Positions 1 through 5,365 of a stretch of 5,950 nt of DNA are shown piece after piece; the stretch's first letter is position 1, and each line of letters begins with the position of its first letter. The notes beneath the pieces were generated by a model. The model made no database searches. It was not told the DNA's origin and was given only the letters and a program-made list of their open reading frames with translations. This stretch comes from Alkanindiges sp. (GTDB lineage: Bacteria > Pseudomonadota > Gammaproteobacteria > Pseudomonadales > Moraxellaceae): contig JASLIR010000117.1 in assembly GCA_030152125.1 (NCBI GenBank), forward strand, positions 1 to 5,950, in the 5' to 3' direction. Position numbers and translations under genes: made by a program.

Positions 1-1
1 C

Positions 2-1558
2 CCAGGCTTTATCAATTTCTTTTTAAATGACGACCAGCGTTTTGCCGTACTGGATCAGATCCTGCAACAAGCCGATAGCTTTGGCACCAGCACGGCCTTT
101 GCCGGTAAAAAAGTACAGGTGGAATTTGTGTCCGCCAACCCGACCAGCAGCCTGCACGTGGGCCATGGCCGCGGTGCCGCCTACGGCATGACGGTGGCTA
201 ACCTGCTGGAAGCCACTGGACACCAGGTACAACGCGAATACTATGTAAACGATGCCGGTCGCCAGATGGATATTCTGGCCACCAGTACCTTTTTGCGTTA
301 TCTGGAACTAAACGGCCAGCATCTGGTATTCCCTTCCAATGCTTATGTTGGTGATTACGTACGTACTGACATTGCCCGGAAAATTTTTGACGAATATGGA
401 GCAAAATACAACGTATCTGTGGCCAACGTATTCAGCAATGTCCTGGAAGATGCCACATATGCTGCTGAACTGGACAAGGACGGCAACAAGGTACTGCTGT
501 CCGGTGACAAGGAAAAGCATATTGATGGTCTGATCCATAATGCACAGCAATTGCTGGGTGAAGAAGGCTACCGGATTTTCCACCAGACTGCCCTGCAGGT
601 GATTCTGGACGACATCAAGGATGACTTGGCCGAGTTTGGCGTGCATTTTGACCAGTGGTTTAGCGAAGCAACTTTAAAGGACAAAATCACTGAAGCACTG
701 GCATTGCTACAGGAGCGTGGTTTCCTGTACGAAAAAGACGGCAATATCTGGTTTAAGTCCACCGAATTTGGCGATGAAAAAGACCGTGTCGTCAAACGTG
801 CCAACGGGCAAACCACCTACTTTGCAGCGGACATTGCCTACCACCTGAACAAATTCCAGCGTGGTTTTGATGAAGTGATTGACATCTGGGGTTCTGACCA
901 CCACGGTTATATTTCCCGGGTAAAGGCAGCGATTGATGCACTGGGTTTTGACTCGAAAAAACTGACGGTGCTGCTGGTGCAGTTTGTCAGCCTGTGGCGT
1001 AGTGGCGAGATGGTACAAATGTCCTCACGCTCCGGCCAGTTTGTGTCCCTGCGTTACCTGCGGAAGGAAGTAGGCAACGATGCGGCACGTTTCTACTATG
1101 TGATGCGCAAGAGCGAACAGCATATCGACTTTGATCTGGACTTAGCGGTATCGCAAAGCAAGGACAATGCGGTGTACTACATTCAATATGCACATGCGCG
1201 CATTTGCCGCTTGCTGGGCAAAGTTGAAGAAGTGCATGGTATACAGGCTAAACCGGAGCTGGGCCAATTTAAGGCGCAATTAACCTCGGAGAAAGATACC
1301 GAGCTGTTGGCCAAGCTGGCAGCCTATCCGGATACCATCCTGCGTGCGGCTACCCAGCATGAACCACACCAGCTAGGTAACTACCTGAAAGAGGTTGCCA
1401 ACCTGTTCCATGGCTGGTACGACAACAGCCCGATTCTGCCAGCATTCGCGGATACCCCTGAATTAGCAAAAGCACGCCTGCTTTTAGCACTTTGTGTACA
1501 ACAAGTGCTTAAAAATGGTTTATTGTTGCTGGGTGTTTCTGCCCCACAATCCATGTAA
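2..1558 (+). CDS. argS: Arginine--tRNA ligase, 5' end outside the window
   Basis: Cytoplasmic class Ia aminoacyl-tRNA synthetase that charges tRNA-Arg with arginine using ATP. The frame is open from base 2 (PGFINFFLND...), so the gene begins upstream; the GTG at 119 is an internal valine, not the start. About 518 codons are visible. Relatives are about 570-600 residues, so roughly 60-80 N-terminal residues (the tRNA D-loop-binding Add-1 domain) are missing. The HIGH-type motif reads HVGH at 155-166 within SANPTSSLHVGHGRGAAYG, followed by the typical YYVNDAG stretch. The KMSKS loop is the degenerate MSSRS (1019-1033), normal for many bacterial ArgRS. The C-terminal DALR anticodon-binding domain runs from about NAVYYIQYAHARICRLL (near 1165) to the family-typical ending LGVSAPQSM and the stop at 1556-1558. 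The SPOR-domain gene follows 68 bp downstream on the same strand. Identification is very secure. Confidence 0.97.
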   Translation, partial: PGFINFFLNDDQRFAVLDQILQQADSFGTSTAFAGKKVQVEFVSANPTSSLHVGHGRGAAYGMTVANLLEATGHQVQREYYVNDAGRQMDILATSTFLRYLELNGQHLVFPSNAYVGDYVRTDIARKIFDEYGAKYNVSVANVFSNVLEDATYAAELDKDGNKVLLSGDKEKHIDGLIHNAQQLLGEEGYRIFHQTALQVILDDIKDDLAEFGVHFDQWFSEATLKDKITEALALLQERGFLYEKDGNIWFKSTEFGDEKDRVVKRANGQTTYFAADIAYHLNKFQRGFDEVIDIWGSDHHGYISRVKAAIDALGFDSKKLTVLLVQFVSLWRSGEMVQMSSRSGQFVSLRYLRKEVGNDAARFYYVMRKSEQHIDFDLDLAVSQSKDNAVYYIQYAHARICRLLGKVEEVHGIQAKPELGQFKAQLTSEKDTELLAKLAAYPDTILRAATQHEPHQLGNYLKEVANLFHGWYDNSPILPAFADTPELAKARLLLALCVQQVLKNGLLLLGVSAPQSM

Positions 1559-1572
1559 TGTAATCCATGTAA
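1548..1572. repeat. 14-bp-period tandem duplication across the argS stop codon
   Basis: The 11-mer aatccatgtaa occurs at 1548-1558 and again at 1562-1572, separated by tgt, which gives a 14-bp period over almost two copies. The first copy contains the last argS codons and the TAA stop. The second copy lies in the untranslated gap. It is most simply a replication-slippage duplication of the gene end; no function is evident. Confidence 0.75.
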
Positions 1573-1580
1573 AACAAACC

Positions 1581-1610
1581 GATCACGCAGCCAGTATGGC
1601 TGCGTGTATC
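1581..1610 (+). other. Stem-loop between argS and the SPOR gene
   Basis: Perfect 9-bp arms cacgcagcc (1584-1592) and ggctgcgtg (1598-1606) enclose the loop agtat. The stem can be extended by gat (1581-1583) pairing with atc (1608-1610) across a single bulged T. No T-tract follows, so it is not a standard intrinsic terminator on this strand. It ends 2 nt before the Shine-Dalgarno of the next gene. It could therefore act as a weak or Rho-assisted terminator, a 3'-end stabiliser for argS mRNA, or a structure that tunes translation of the SPOR gene. The hairpin is certain as sequence; its role is a guess. Confidence 0.55.
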
Positions 1611-1626
1611 ACAAAGGATGATCACC

Positions 1627-2277
1627 GTGTTTGGTAAGACGCATCGAGGAGCCACACAACGCCCGGCTCCCAAAGAAAAAAAAGTAAAACAGAAGCTCAT
1701 TCCAGCATGGTTATGGATGATCTTTGGTGTGCTATTGGGATTATCTCTGGCCGTATTGCTGTACCTGTGGCAGCCCTGGCAACCGGCCAACCGGCCGATT
1801 GATGCCACCCAGCCTACCGATAGCAACGGCCAAACCGCCGCTACTGATGAAGCCAACAAGGATTATCAGTTTTATGACTTGCTGCCCAAACAGCAGGTAA
1901 CCCCGGTGCCGGACCAGGCTGTGCCCACAACCCCCAATAGCAATGGAGGCAATGGCCAGGTGATTGTGGCACCTACACCAGCCAGCAAGCCAAACCAGAA
2001 TACGGCAAATAGTGACCCGGCGGAAATTCGCAGCGCCACAGCACCGCAATATATTTTGCAGGTAAACAGCTACCAGAACCCGGATGATGCCGATGCACGC
2101 CGTGCCGAGGTGTTACTGGTTGGTCTGCCAGCCGATGTACGCCAGAGTGTGCTGGCCGATGGTGCCGTATGGTTCCGCGTGGTCTCCGGCCCCTTTATTA
2201 GCAAGGCAGAGGCACTCAATGCCCAGCACCTGCTGCAGGACAGCGGCATCGACTCACTGGTGGTGGAACAGCACTAA
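1627..2277 (+). CDS. SPOR-domain inner-membrane protein, probable FtsN-type division protein
   Basis: Predicted 216-residue bitopic protein. It has a short Lys/Arg-rich cytoplasmic tail (residues 1-26), one membrane helix (about 27-48, AWLWMIFGVLLGLSLAVLLYLW), a periplasmic Pro/Asn/Gln/Thr-rich linker (about 49-140) and a C-terminal SPOR domain (about 142-216: YILQVNSY..., WFRVVSGPF, SKAEALNAQHLLQDSGI). SPOR domains bind denuded septal peptidoglycan, so the protein probably acts at the division septum. The linker holds YQFYDLLP (80-87), resembling a short motif I recall from FtsN-like SPOR proteins. In Pseudomonas a protein of this layout lies directly after argS and before hslVU, which supports FtsN; other SPOR proteins cannot be excluded. 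I place the start at GTG 1627, not ATG 1618. AGGA (1615-1618) is 8 nt before the GTG, whereas it overlaps the ATG. Probably cotranscribed with argS. Confidence 0.85.
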   Translation: MFGKTHRGATQRPAPKEKKVKQKLIPAWLWMIFGVLLGLSLAVLLYLWQPWQPANRPIDATQPTDSNGQTAATDEANKDYQFYDLLPKQQVTPVPDQAVPTTPNSNGGNGQVIVAPTPASKPNQNTANSDPAEIRSATAPQYILQVNSYQNPDDADARRAEVLLVGLPADVRQSVLADGAVWFRVVSGPFISKAEALNAQHLLQDSGIDSLVVEQH

Positions 2278-2326
2278 GCTTACTGAAAGACAATAAAAGT
2301 GAGTTTTTCTAAAAGTAGCTTTTTTA
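2276..2326 (+). terminator. Possible weak terminator after the SPOR gene
   Basis: aagct (2276-2280) plus act (2282-2284) can pair with agt plus agctt (2314-2321) around a long loop, ending in six T's (2320-2325). A smaller alternative is aaaag (2311-2315), loop tag, cttttt. Both stems are short and AT-rich, so termination here would be inefficient. The palindromic element just downstream may do most of the work. Confidence 0.3.
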
Positions 2327-2345
2327 AGATAAATTTTATAAAACA

Positions 2346-2452
2346 GTTATTAAAATAAATGAGATCCCTCATCCCAACCTTCTCCCAGAGGGAGAAGGAG
2401 TTCCCTCTCCTACGAGGAGAGGGCTAGGGGGAGGTTATTAGAATAAAGAGAT
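2346..2452. repeat. Palindromic REP/MITE-like intergenic element with flanking direct repeats
   Basis: The core (about 2366-2434) contains two perfect hairpins in tandem. The first is ccttctccc (2378-2386), loop aga, gggagaagg (2390-2398). The second is ccctctcct (2403-2411), loop acg, aggagaggg (2415-2423). The outer ends, ccctcatcccaacc on the left and ggctagggggaggtt on the right, pair imperfectly, so the whole can fold as a three-way junction. The pyrimidine/purine-rich style ('CCTCATCCCAACC...CTCTCC') is that of repeats I recall being dispersed in many gammaproteobacterial genomes. The core is bracketed by an imperfect ~20-bp direct repeat, at 2346-2365 and 2434-2452, differing by one substitution and one indel. 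The element sits between the 3' ends of two convergent genes, a usual REP location, and could serve as a bidirectional terminator or mRNA stabiliser. No transposase is present. Confidence 0.75.
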
Positions 2453-2479
2453 AGTTACTTTTTACTGCCTGTCCTGAAA

Positions 2480-3337
2480 TCAGGATTTAGACTTGGCCTT
2501 GGCACCACGCTGCTGGATTTTGGTACCAAATACCATCACTTTCTGGTAGGCAGATGGCAACAGGCGCTGCATCAGTTCAACCACCTTGGCATCAGCACCA
2601 ATCAGCAGACGGCGGTCATTGTTACGCACAGCTTGCAGAATCTGGCGTGCAGCCTCTTCCGGCGGGGTGCGCAACAGTTTGTCAAACTCCAGGCCGGCTT
2701 TCTTCGGGTCCATACCCAGGCTGCGGATGCTGTCATTCATGCGTGCCGCTTTAGCAATGTTGGTGCGGATACCACCCGGGTGTACACAAGTGGCGCTTAC
2801 GCCATTGTTCTGGATGTCCAGTTCCTGACGCAGCGCTTCGGTAAAGCCACGCACGGCAAATTTACTGGCATTGTAAGCACTTTGGGTAGGCTGTGCTGTC
2901 AGGCCAAACAGGCTGGAAATATTGATGATGTGACCTTCGCCCGCCTGTTTCAGCAAAGGCAGGAACTCCTTGGTACCATTGACCACGCCCCAGAAGTTGA
3001 TATTCATCACCCATTCCAGCTCATCGTAGCTCATACCTTCTACGGTACTGCCCAGTGCTACACCCGCATTGTTAAAAATCAGGTTTACCCTGCCATGATC
3101 TTTTACCGTGGCTTCGGCCCATGCCTTAAAACCGGCCCGGTCAGACACATCCAGCTTGGCTGTGGTTACTTTCACACCACTGCTTCTTAGCAGCTCTGCT
3201 GTTTTGGCCAGACCGGCTTCACTCACATCACTTAATGACAGGTGACAGCCTTCTTTTGCCAGTAACACAGCCAGTTGCTGGCCAATACCTGAACCTGCGC
3301 CAGTAATGGCGGCCACTTTATTACTAAAATTCTTCAT
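2480..3337 (-). CDS. Short-chain dehydrogenase/reductase (classical SDR), substrate unknown
   Basis: A 285-residue cytoplasmic NAD(P)-dependent oxidoreductase with a Rossmann fold. Visible signatures are TGAGSGIG (12-19) for the dinucleotide, D37 at the end of beta-2 (usually favouring NAD(H) over NADP(H)), DV at 63-64 and NNAG (89-92). The catalytic tetrad is N114, S142, Y155 and K159 (YNASK), followed by HPGGIRTN (186-193) after the active site. The C-terminal third carries RTPPEEAARQILQAV and a basic tail (RGAKAKSKS). This shape is common among SDRs of lipid, alcohol or xenobiotic metabolism, but the sequence does not reveal the substrate. The ATG at 3335-3337 is well supported: AGGAA (complement of 3346-3350) lies 8 nt upstream. 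It is convergent with the SPOR gene and divergent from a TetR-family gene. A near-consensus promoter overlapped by a palindrome suggests repression by that neighbour (inference). Confidence 0.93.
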   Translation of the reverse strand: MKNFSNKVAAITGAGSGIGQQLAVLLAKEGCHLSLSDVSEAGLAKTAELLRSSGVKVTTAKLDVSDRAGFKAWAEATVKDHGRVNLIFNNAGVALGSTVEGMSYDELEWVMNINFWGVVNGTKEFLPLLKQAGEGHIINISSLFGLTAQPTQSAYNASKFAVRGFTEALRQELDIQNNGVSATCVHPGGIRTNIAKAARMNDSIRSLGMDPKKAGLEFDKLLRTPPEEAARQILQAVRNNDRRLLIGADAKVVELMQRLLPSAYQKVMVFGTKIQQRGAKAKSKS

Positions 3338-3345
3338 GGTGTCTG

Positions 3346-3350
3346 TTCCT
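3346..3350 (-). promoter_or_regulatory. Ribosome binding site of the SDR gene
   Basis: On the minus strand AGGAA is followed by 8 nt and then the ATG. The same 8-nt spacing is seen for the two revised starts elsewhere in the window, which supports all three choices. Confidence 0.7.
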
Positions 3351-3402
3351 GAAATAACCGGATGTACTTAAAATGCGCACAAATATTCATTCGTTGTGCT
3401 GC

Positions 3403-3431
3403 AATATAGTTTTGACAATTAAGGTTGTCAA
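3403..3431 (-). promoter_or_regulatory. Sigma70 promoter of the SDR gene
   Basis: Read on the minus strand, a perfect -35 TTGACA (complement of 3426-3431) is followed by exactly 17 bp and then TATATT (complement of 3403-3408), which matches TATAAT at 5 of 6 positions. Transcription would start near 3396 and give a leader of about 60 nt before the SDR ATG at 3337. This is the strongest promoter I can read in the window. Such a strong core promoter implies that expression is limited by a repressor (inference). Confidence 0.75.
3412..3431. promoter_or_regulatory. Palindromic operator candidate inside the SDR promoter
   Basis: ttgacaa (3412-3418) and ttgtcaa (3425-3431) form a perfect 7-bp inverted repeat with a 6-bp spacer, 20 bp overall, typical of a site for a dimeric TetR-family repressor. 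It covers the -35 hexamer and most of the spacer of the minus-strand promoter, so a bound protein would block RNA polymerase. The obvious candidate ligand is the divergently encoded TetR-family protein, but binding is inferred from position and symmetry only. Confidence 0.55.
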
Positions 3432-3453
3432 TAACTGTTCGTCAAGAAGTTAA

Positions 3454-3477
3454 CACACAAGGCCTTGTCATTGTGTG
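3454..3477. promoter_or_regulatory. Second palindromic cluster upstream of the SDR promoter
   Basis: cacacaa (3454-3460) and ttgtgtg (3471-3477) form a 7-bp inverted repeat with a 10-bp spacer. Nested inside it is the perfect 12-bp palindrome acaaggccttgt (3457-3468). A further ttgtca at 3465-3470 repeats the half-site found at 3425-3430, 40 bp away (about four helical turns). It lies upstream of the SDR promoter and on the regulator side, where an activator or auxiliary operator could sit. Function is unproven. Confidence 0.35.
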
Positions 3478-3692
3478 CCATTCCCTATACCTGAAACGCC
3501 ATATTGGTCGATTACCTACCCAGATAAGCTACTGGCGTCCTTGGCCTGAACCAGCAAAATCTGCACCCTGCCACGCTGCAAGTAAATAGCACTAACAACC
3601 TAAATGATCGACACTGCTGAAACTTTATGGCATCCTGCATTTTAAATTGATGGACTTCCCTGTCAGATTACGCGTTTAACTGATTCATACCT

Positions 3693-4454
3693 ATGACCAA
3701 ATCACCCTCTTCCAGCCAGCCAGCCATGGATGACCTGCCAGCTAACCCAGAGCTGGCCGATGCGCCTGCCGCCATAGCTGCCGAGCAGCAAAAACCCGAT
3801 GGCAAAACACCCAAGCGGCGTAGTTTTCGTGGTTTAAGCCTGGAAGAACGGCAAAATGAGCGCCGGGAAAAGCTGATTGAGGCAGGCTTACAGATTTATG
3901 GTACGCAGGGCTTTTTTTCCGTCACCGTACGCGACATCTGTAATGAAGCCAAGCTGACTGAACGCTATTTTTACGAATCCTTTAAGCGCAGTGAAGAGTT
4001 GTTTAAAACCATTTACCTGCGTTTAATCGAACAACTGCAGCAAACCATCCTGGCCGCCGTGATGCAAAGCCAGGGTGAGGTCAATCCGCGCAAGATGATT
4101 GAATCCGGCCTGCAAGCCTTCTTTCATACCCTGCGTAATGACCCGCGTATGGCACGTATCCTGTTTATTGATGCCATTCTGGTGCATGAAATTCAGGGTA
4201 ATACCATTTACGAAGCCATTGCCCGCTTTGACCGCATGACCACAGCCTTCATTCTGCTGATGTTCCCCAAAGAGCCGCGCACCCATTCAGAAATTTCCCT
4301 GATTGCCACCGGCCTGAGTGGCTATGTGATTCATATTGCCACTCGCTGGGTGATTGGTGGCTTTAAAGAGCCACTGGAAAATGTGTTATCGGCCTGCAAG
4401 ATTGCCTATTTATCGCTAATGGGCTGGATTGAAAATGAGGCTACAAAGAAATAG
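3693..4454 (+). CDS. TetR/AcrR-family transcriptional regulator
   Basis: A 253-residue DNA-binding regulator, probably a dimeric ligand-responsive repressor. Residues 1-45 are an Ala/Pro/Gln-rich, probably disordered extension that most TetR proteins (about 190-220 residues) lack. The TetR_N helix-turn-helix spans about 57-104 (ERREKLIEAGLQIYG..., TVRDICNEAKLTERYFYESF), with the recognition helix in LTERYFYESF. The rest (about 105-250) is the helical ligand-binding and dimerisation part, too divergent to name an inducer. The frame is closed by a TGA at 3681, so ATG 3693 is the earliest possible start. It lacks a visible Shine-Dalgarno, and ATG 3726 is an alternative that has none either. Divergent from the SDR gene, whose promoter carries a palindrome; control of that gene is the simplest hypothesis. 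No terminator separates it from phoB, so read-through is possible. Confidence 0.9.
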   Translation: MTKSPSSSQPAMDDLPANPELADAPAAIAAEQQKPDGKTPKRRSFRGLSLEERQNERREKLIEAGLQIYGTQGFFSVTVRDICNEAKLTERYFYESFKRSEELFKTIYLRLIEQLQQTILAAVMQSQGEVNPRKMIESGLQAFFHTLRNDPRMARILFIDAILVHEIQGNTIYEAIARFDRMTTAFILLMFPKEPRTHSEISLIATGLSGYVIHIATRWVIGGFKEPLENVLSACKIAYLSLMGWIENEATKK

Positions 4455-4531
4455 TTTAAAAAAAGAACAAAAATCTGTATCAAAAAGCAGCTAAAAAGCC
4501 GAAAATGCAATGAAAGTGTCACAATTAATCT

Positions 4532-4550
4532 TTGTAATACGCTTGTCATA
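4532..4550 (+). promoter_or_regulatory. Pho box upstream of phoB
   Basis: Two 8-bp units in direct repeat, ttgtaata (4532-4539) and ttgtcata (4543-4550), are separated by 3 bp. This is the 11-bp period of the PhoB-binding site (consensus CTGTCATA repeated); they match at 6/8 and 7/8. In PhoB-dependent promoters the box replaces the -35, and a weak -10-like taatac follows at 4554-4559. Transcription would then begin around 4566, leaving a leader of about 40 nt before the GTG at 4605. This supports autoregulation of phoBR during phosphate starvation. Confidence 0.6.
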
Positions 4551-4592
4551 ATTTAATACTGGTCGATGCCTGTATTAATTACACAACAAAAT

Positions 4593-4596
4593 AGGA
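4593..4596 (+). promoter_or_regulatory. Ribosome binding site that fixes the phoB start
   Basis: AGGA lies 8 nt upstream of GTG 4605. The longer in-frame ATG at 4566 has no Shine-Dalgarno and falls next to the Pho box, about where transcription should begin. The GTG start also gives an N-terminus ([11 protein letters not shown]) that matches the family. Confidence 0.75.
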
Positions 4597-4604
4597 TTAA
4601 ACCT

Positions 4605-5312
4605 GTGAAAAGTGATTACATTTTAATTGTCGACGACGAGCAGGCCATCCGCGAGATGATTCATACCTCGCTGGAAATGGCTAACTTTGTATGCCAGCAA
4701 GCAGAAGATGCCCGTCAGGCGCATCAAATGATTGTGGACCAAAACCCGTCACTGATTTTACTCGACTGGATGTTACCGGGTGGTGTCAGTGGGGTGGATT
4801 TGTGCCGCCGCCTGAAACGCGACGAAACCCTGTCGGAAATTCCGGTGATCATGCTGACTGCCCGTGGTGAAGAAGACCACAAGGTACAGGGTCTGGATGC
4901 CGGTGCGGACGACTACATGACCAAGCCGTTTTCCACCCGCGAGCTGGTATCGCGCATCAAGGCTGTATTGCGCCGCTCCAATGCATTAAATGGTGAAAAA
5001 TCCATTGATGCCGATGGTCTGGTGCTTGATCCGGTTAGCCAGCGCGTTAGCAATGGCACACAAACGCTGGAAATGGGCCCCACTGAATACCGCCTGCTGG
5101 CCTTCTTCATGACCCATCCGGAACGCGCCTACACCCGTGCCCAATTACTGGATCAGGTATGGGGTGGTAATGTGTATATTGAAGACCGTACCATTGATGT
5201 GCACATCCGTCGCCTGAGAAAAGTACTGGAACCGCACGGCTTTGACCGCTTTGTACAAACAGTGCGTGGTACCGGTTACCGCTTCTCTACCCGTGCGAAT
5301 GCTGCCATTTAA
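4605..5312 (+). CDS. phoB: Phosphate regulon response regulator PhoB
   Basis: A 235-residue OmpR/PhoB-type response regulator that, when phosphorylated by PhoR, binds Pho boxes and activates phosphate-scavenging genes. Receiver domain (about 5-120): acidic pocket D10/D11, phosphoacceptor D54 in LLDWMLPGG, conserved T85 (MLTARGEED) and K107 (TKPFS). Winged-helix DNA-binding domain (about 135-230): [33 protein letters not shown], recognition helix in [18 protein letters not shown] (about 193-210) and the wing [14 protein letters not shown]. The match to E. coli PhoB (229 residues) is close throughout, except for one extra residue in the loop after the phosphorylation site (GGVSG against GGSG). 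The start is placed at GTG 4605 on ribosome binding site and family grounds; an upstream ATG at 4566 would add 13 unsupported residues. It is preceded by a Pho box and followed 53 bp later by phoR. Confidence 0.96.
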   Translation: MKSDYILIVDDEQAIREMIHTSLEMANFVCQQAEDARQAHQMIVDQNPSLILLDWMLPGGVSGVDLCRRLKRDETLSEIPVIMLTARGEEDHKVQGLDAGADDYMTKPFSTRELVSRIKAVLRRSNALNGEKSIDADGLVLDPVSQRVSNGTQTLEMGPTEYRLLAFFMTHPERAYTRAQLLDQVWGGNVYIEDRTIDVHIRRLRKVLEPHGFDRFVQTVRGTGYRFSTRANAAI

Positions 5313-5365
5313 ATTAAACCTTTGTCAGTTATACTGTTATTGTCGCGGCGCGGATATTATTTTCC

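Larger units (their letters stand above)
3338..3692. other. 355-bp divergent intergenic region between the SDR and TetR-family genes
   Basis: The SDR-proximal half (about 3338-3480) holds the SDR ribosome binding site, promoter and palindromes listed separately. The remaining 200 bp up to the TetR-family start contains no convincing open frame. A 13-codon ATG frame at 3604 has no Shine-Dalgarno. I see no RNA gene and no clear -35/-10 pair for the regulator, so its promoter is not located. Confidence 0.6.

Noticed and set aside
119..1558. GTG 119 as the start of argS
   Set aside because: The same frame is open to the window edge with family-like sequence before it, and the HVGH motif lies only 12 residues after the GTG, far too close to an ArgRS N-terminus.
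1741..2049. Minus-strand open frame antisense to the SPOR gene
   Set aside because: The plus-strand frame has a membrane helix, linker and SPOR domain. The antisense product shows only composition effects.
2474..2487. tcctga-aa-tcagga inverted repeat at the SDR stop codon, considered as its terminator
   Set aside because: The usable stem is only 5 bp with no T-tract on the minus strand; the larger palindromic element beyond it is a better candidate for ending the transcript.
2633..3190. 185-codon plus-strand open frame inside the SDR gene
   Set aside because: It is antisense to a gene with complete SDR motifs and a clear ribosome binding site and promoter. Its translation shows no recognisable domain, so it is a codon-bias shadow.
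3425..3441. Possible Pho box in the SDR promoter (ttgtcaat...ctgttc)
   Set aside because: The repeat period is 10 bp instead of 11 and the second unit is a poor match. The bases are better explained by the palindrome and the -35 element.
3604..3645. 13-codon ATG frame (MIDTAETLWHPAF) upstream of the TetR-family gene, considered as a leader peptide
   Set aside because: No Shine-Dalgarno, no regulatory codon run and no attenuator hairpin after it; a frame this short is expected by chance.
5322..5340. Pho-box-like or internal promoter sequence (ttgtca...ctgttat, tatact) between phoB and phoR
   Set aside because: The spacing of the units is 12 bp and the tatact at 5330-5335 has no acceptable -35 at 16-18 bp, so a separate phoR promoter is not supported.
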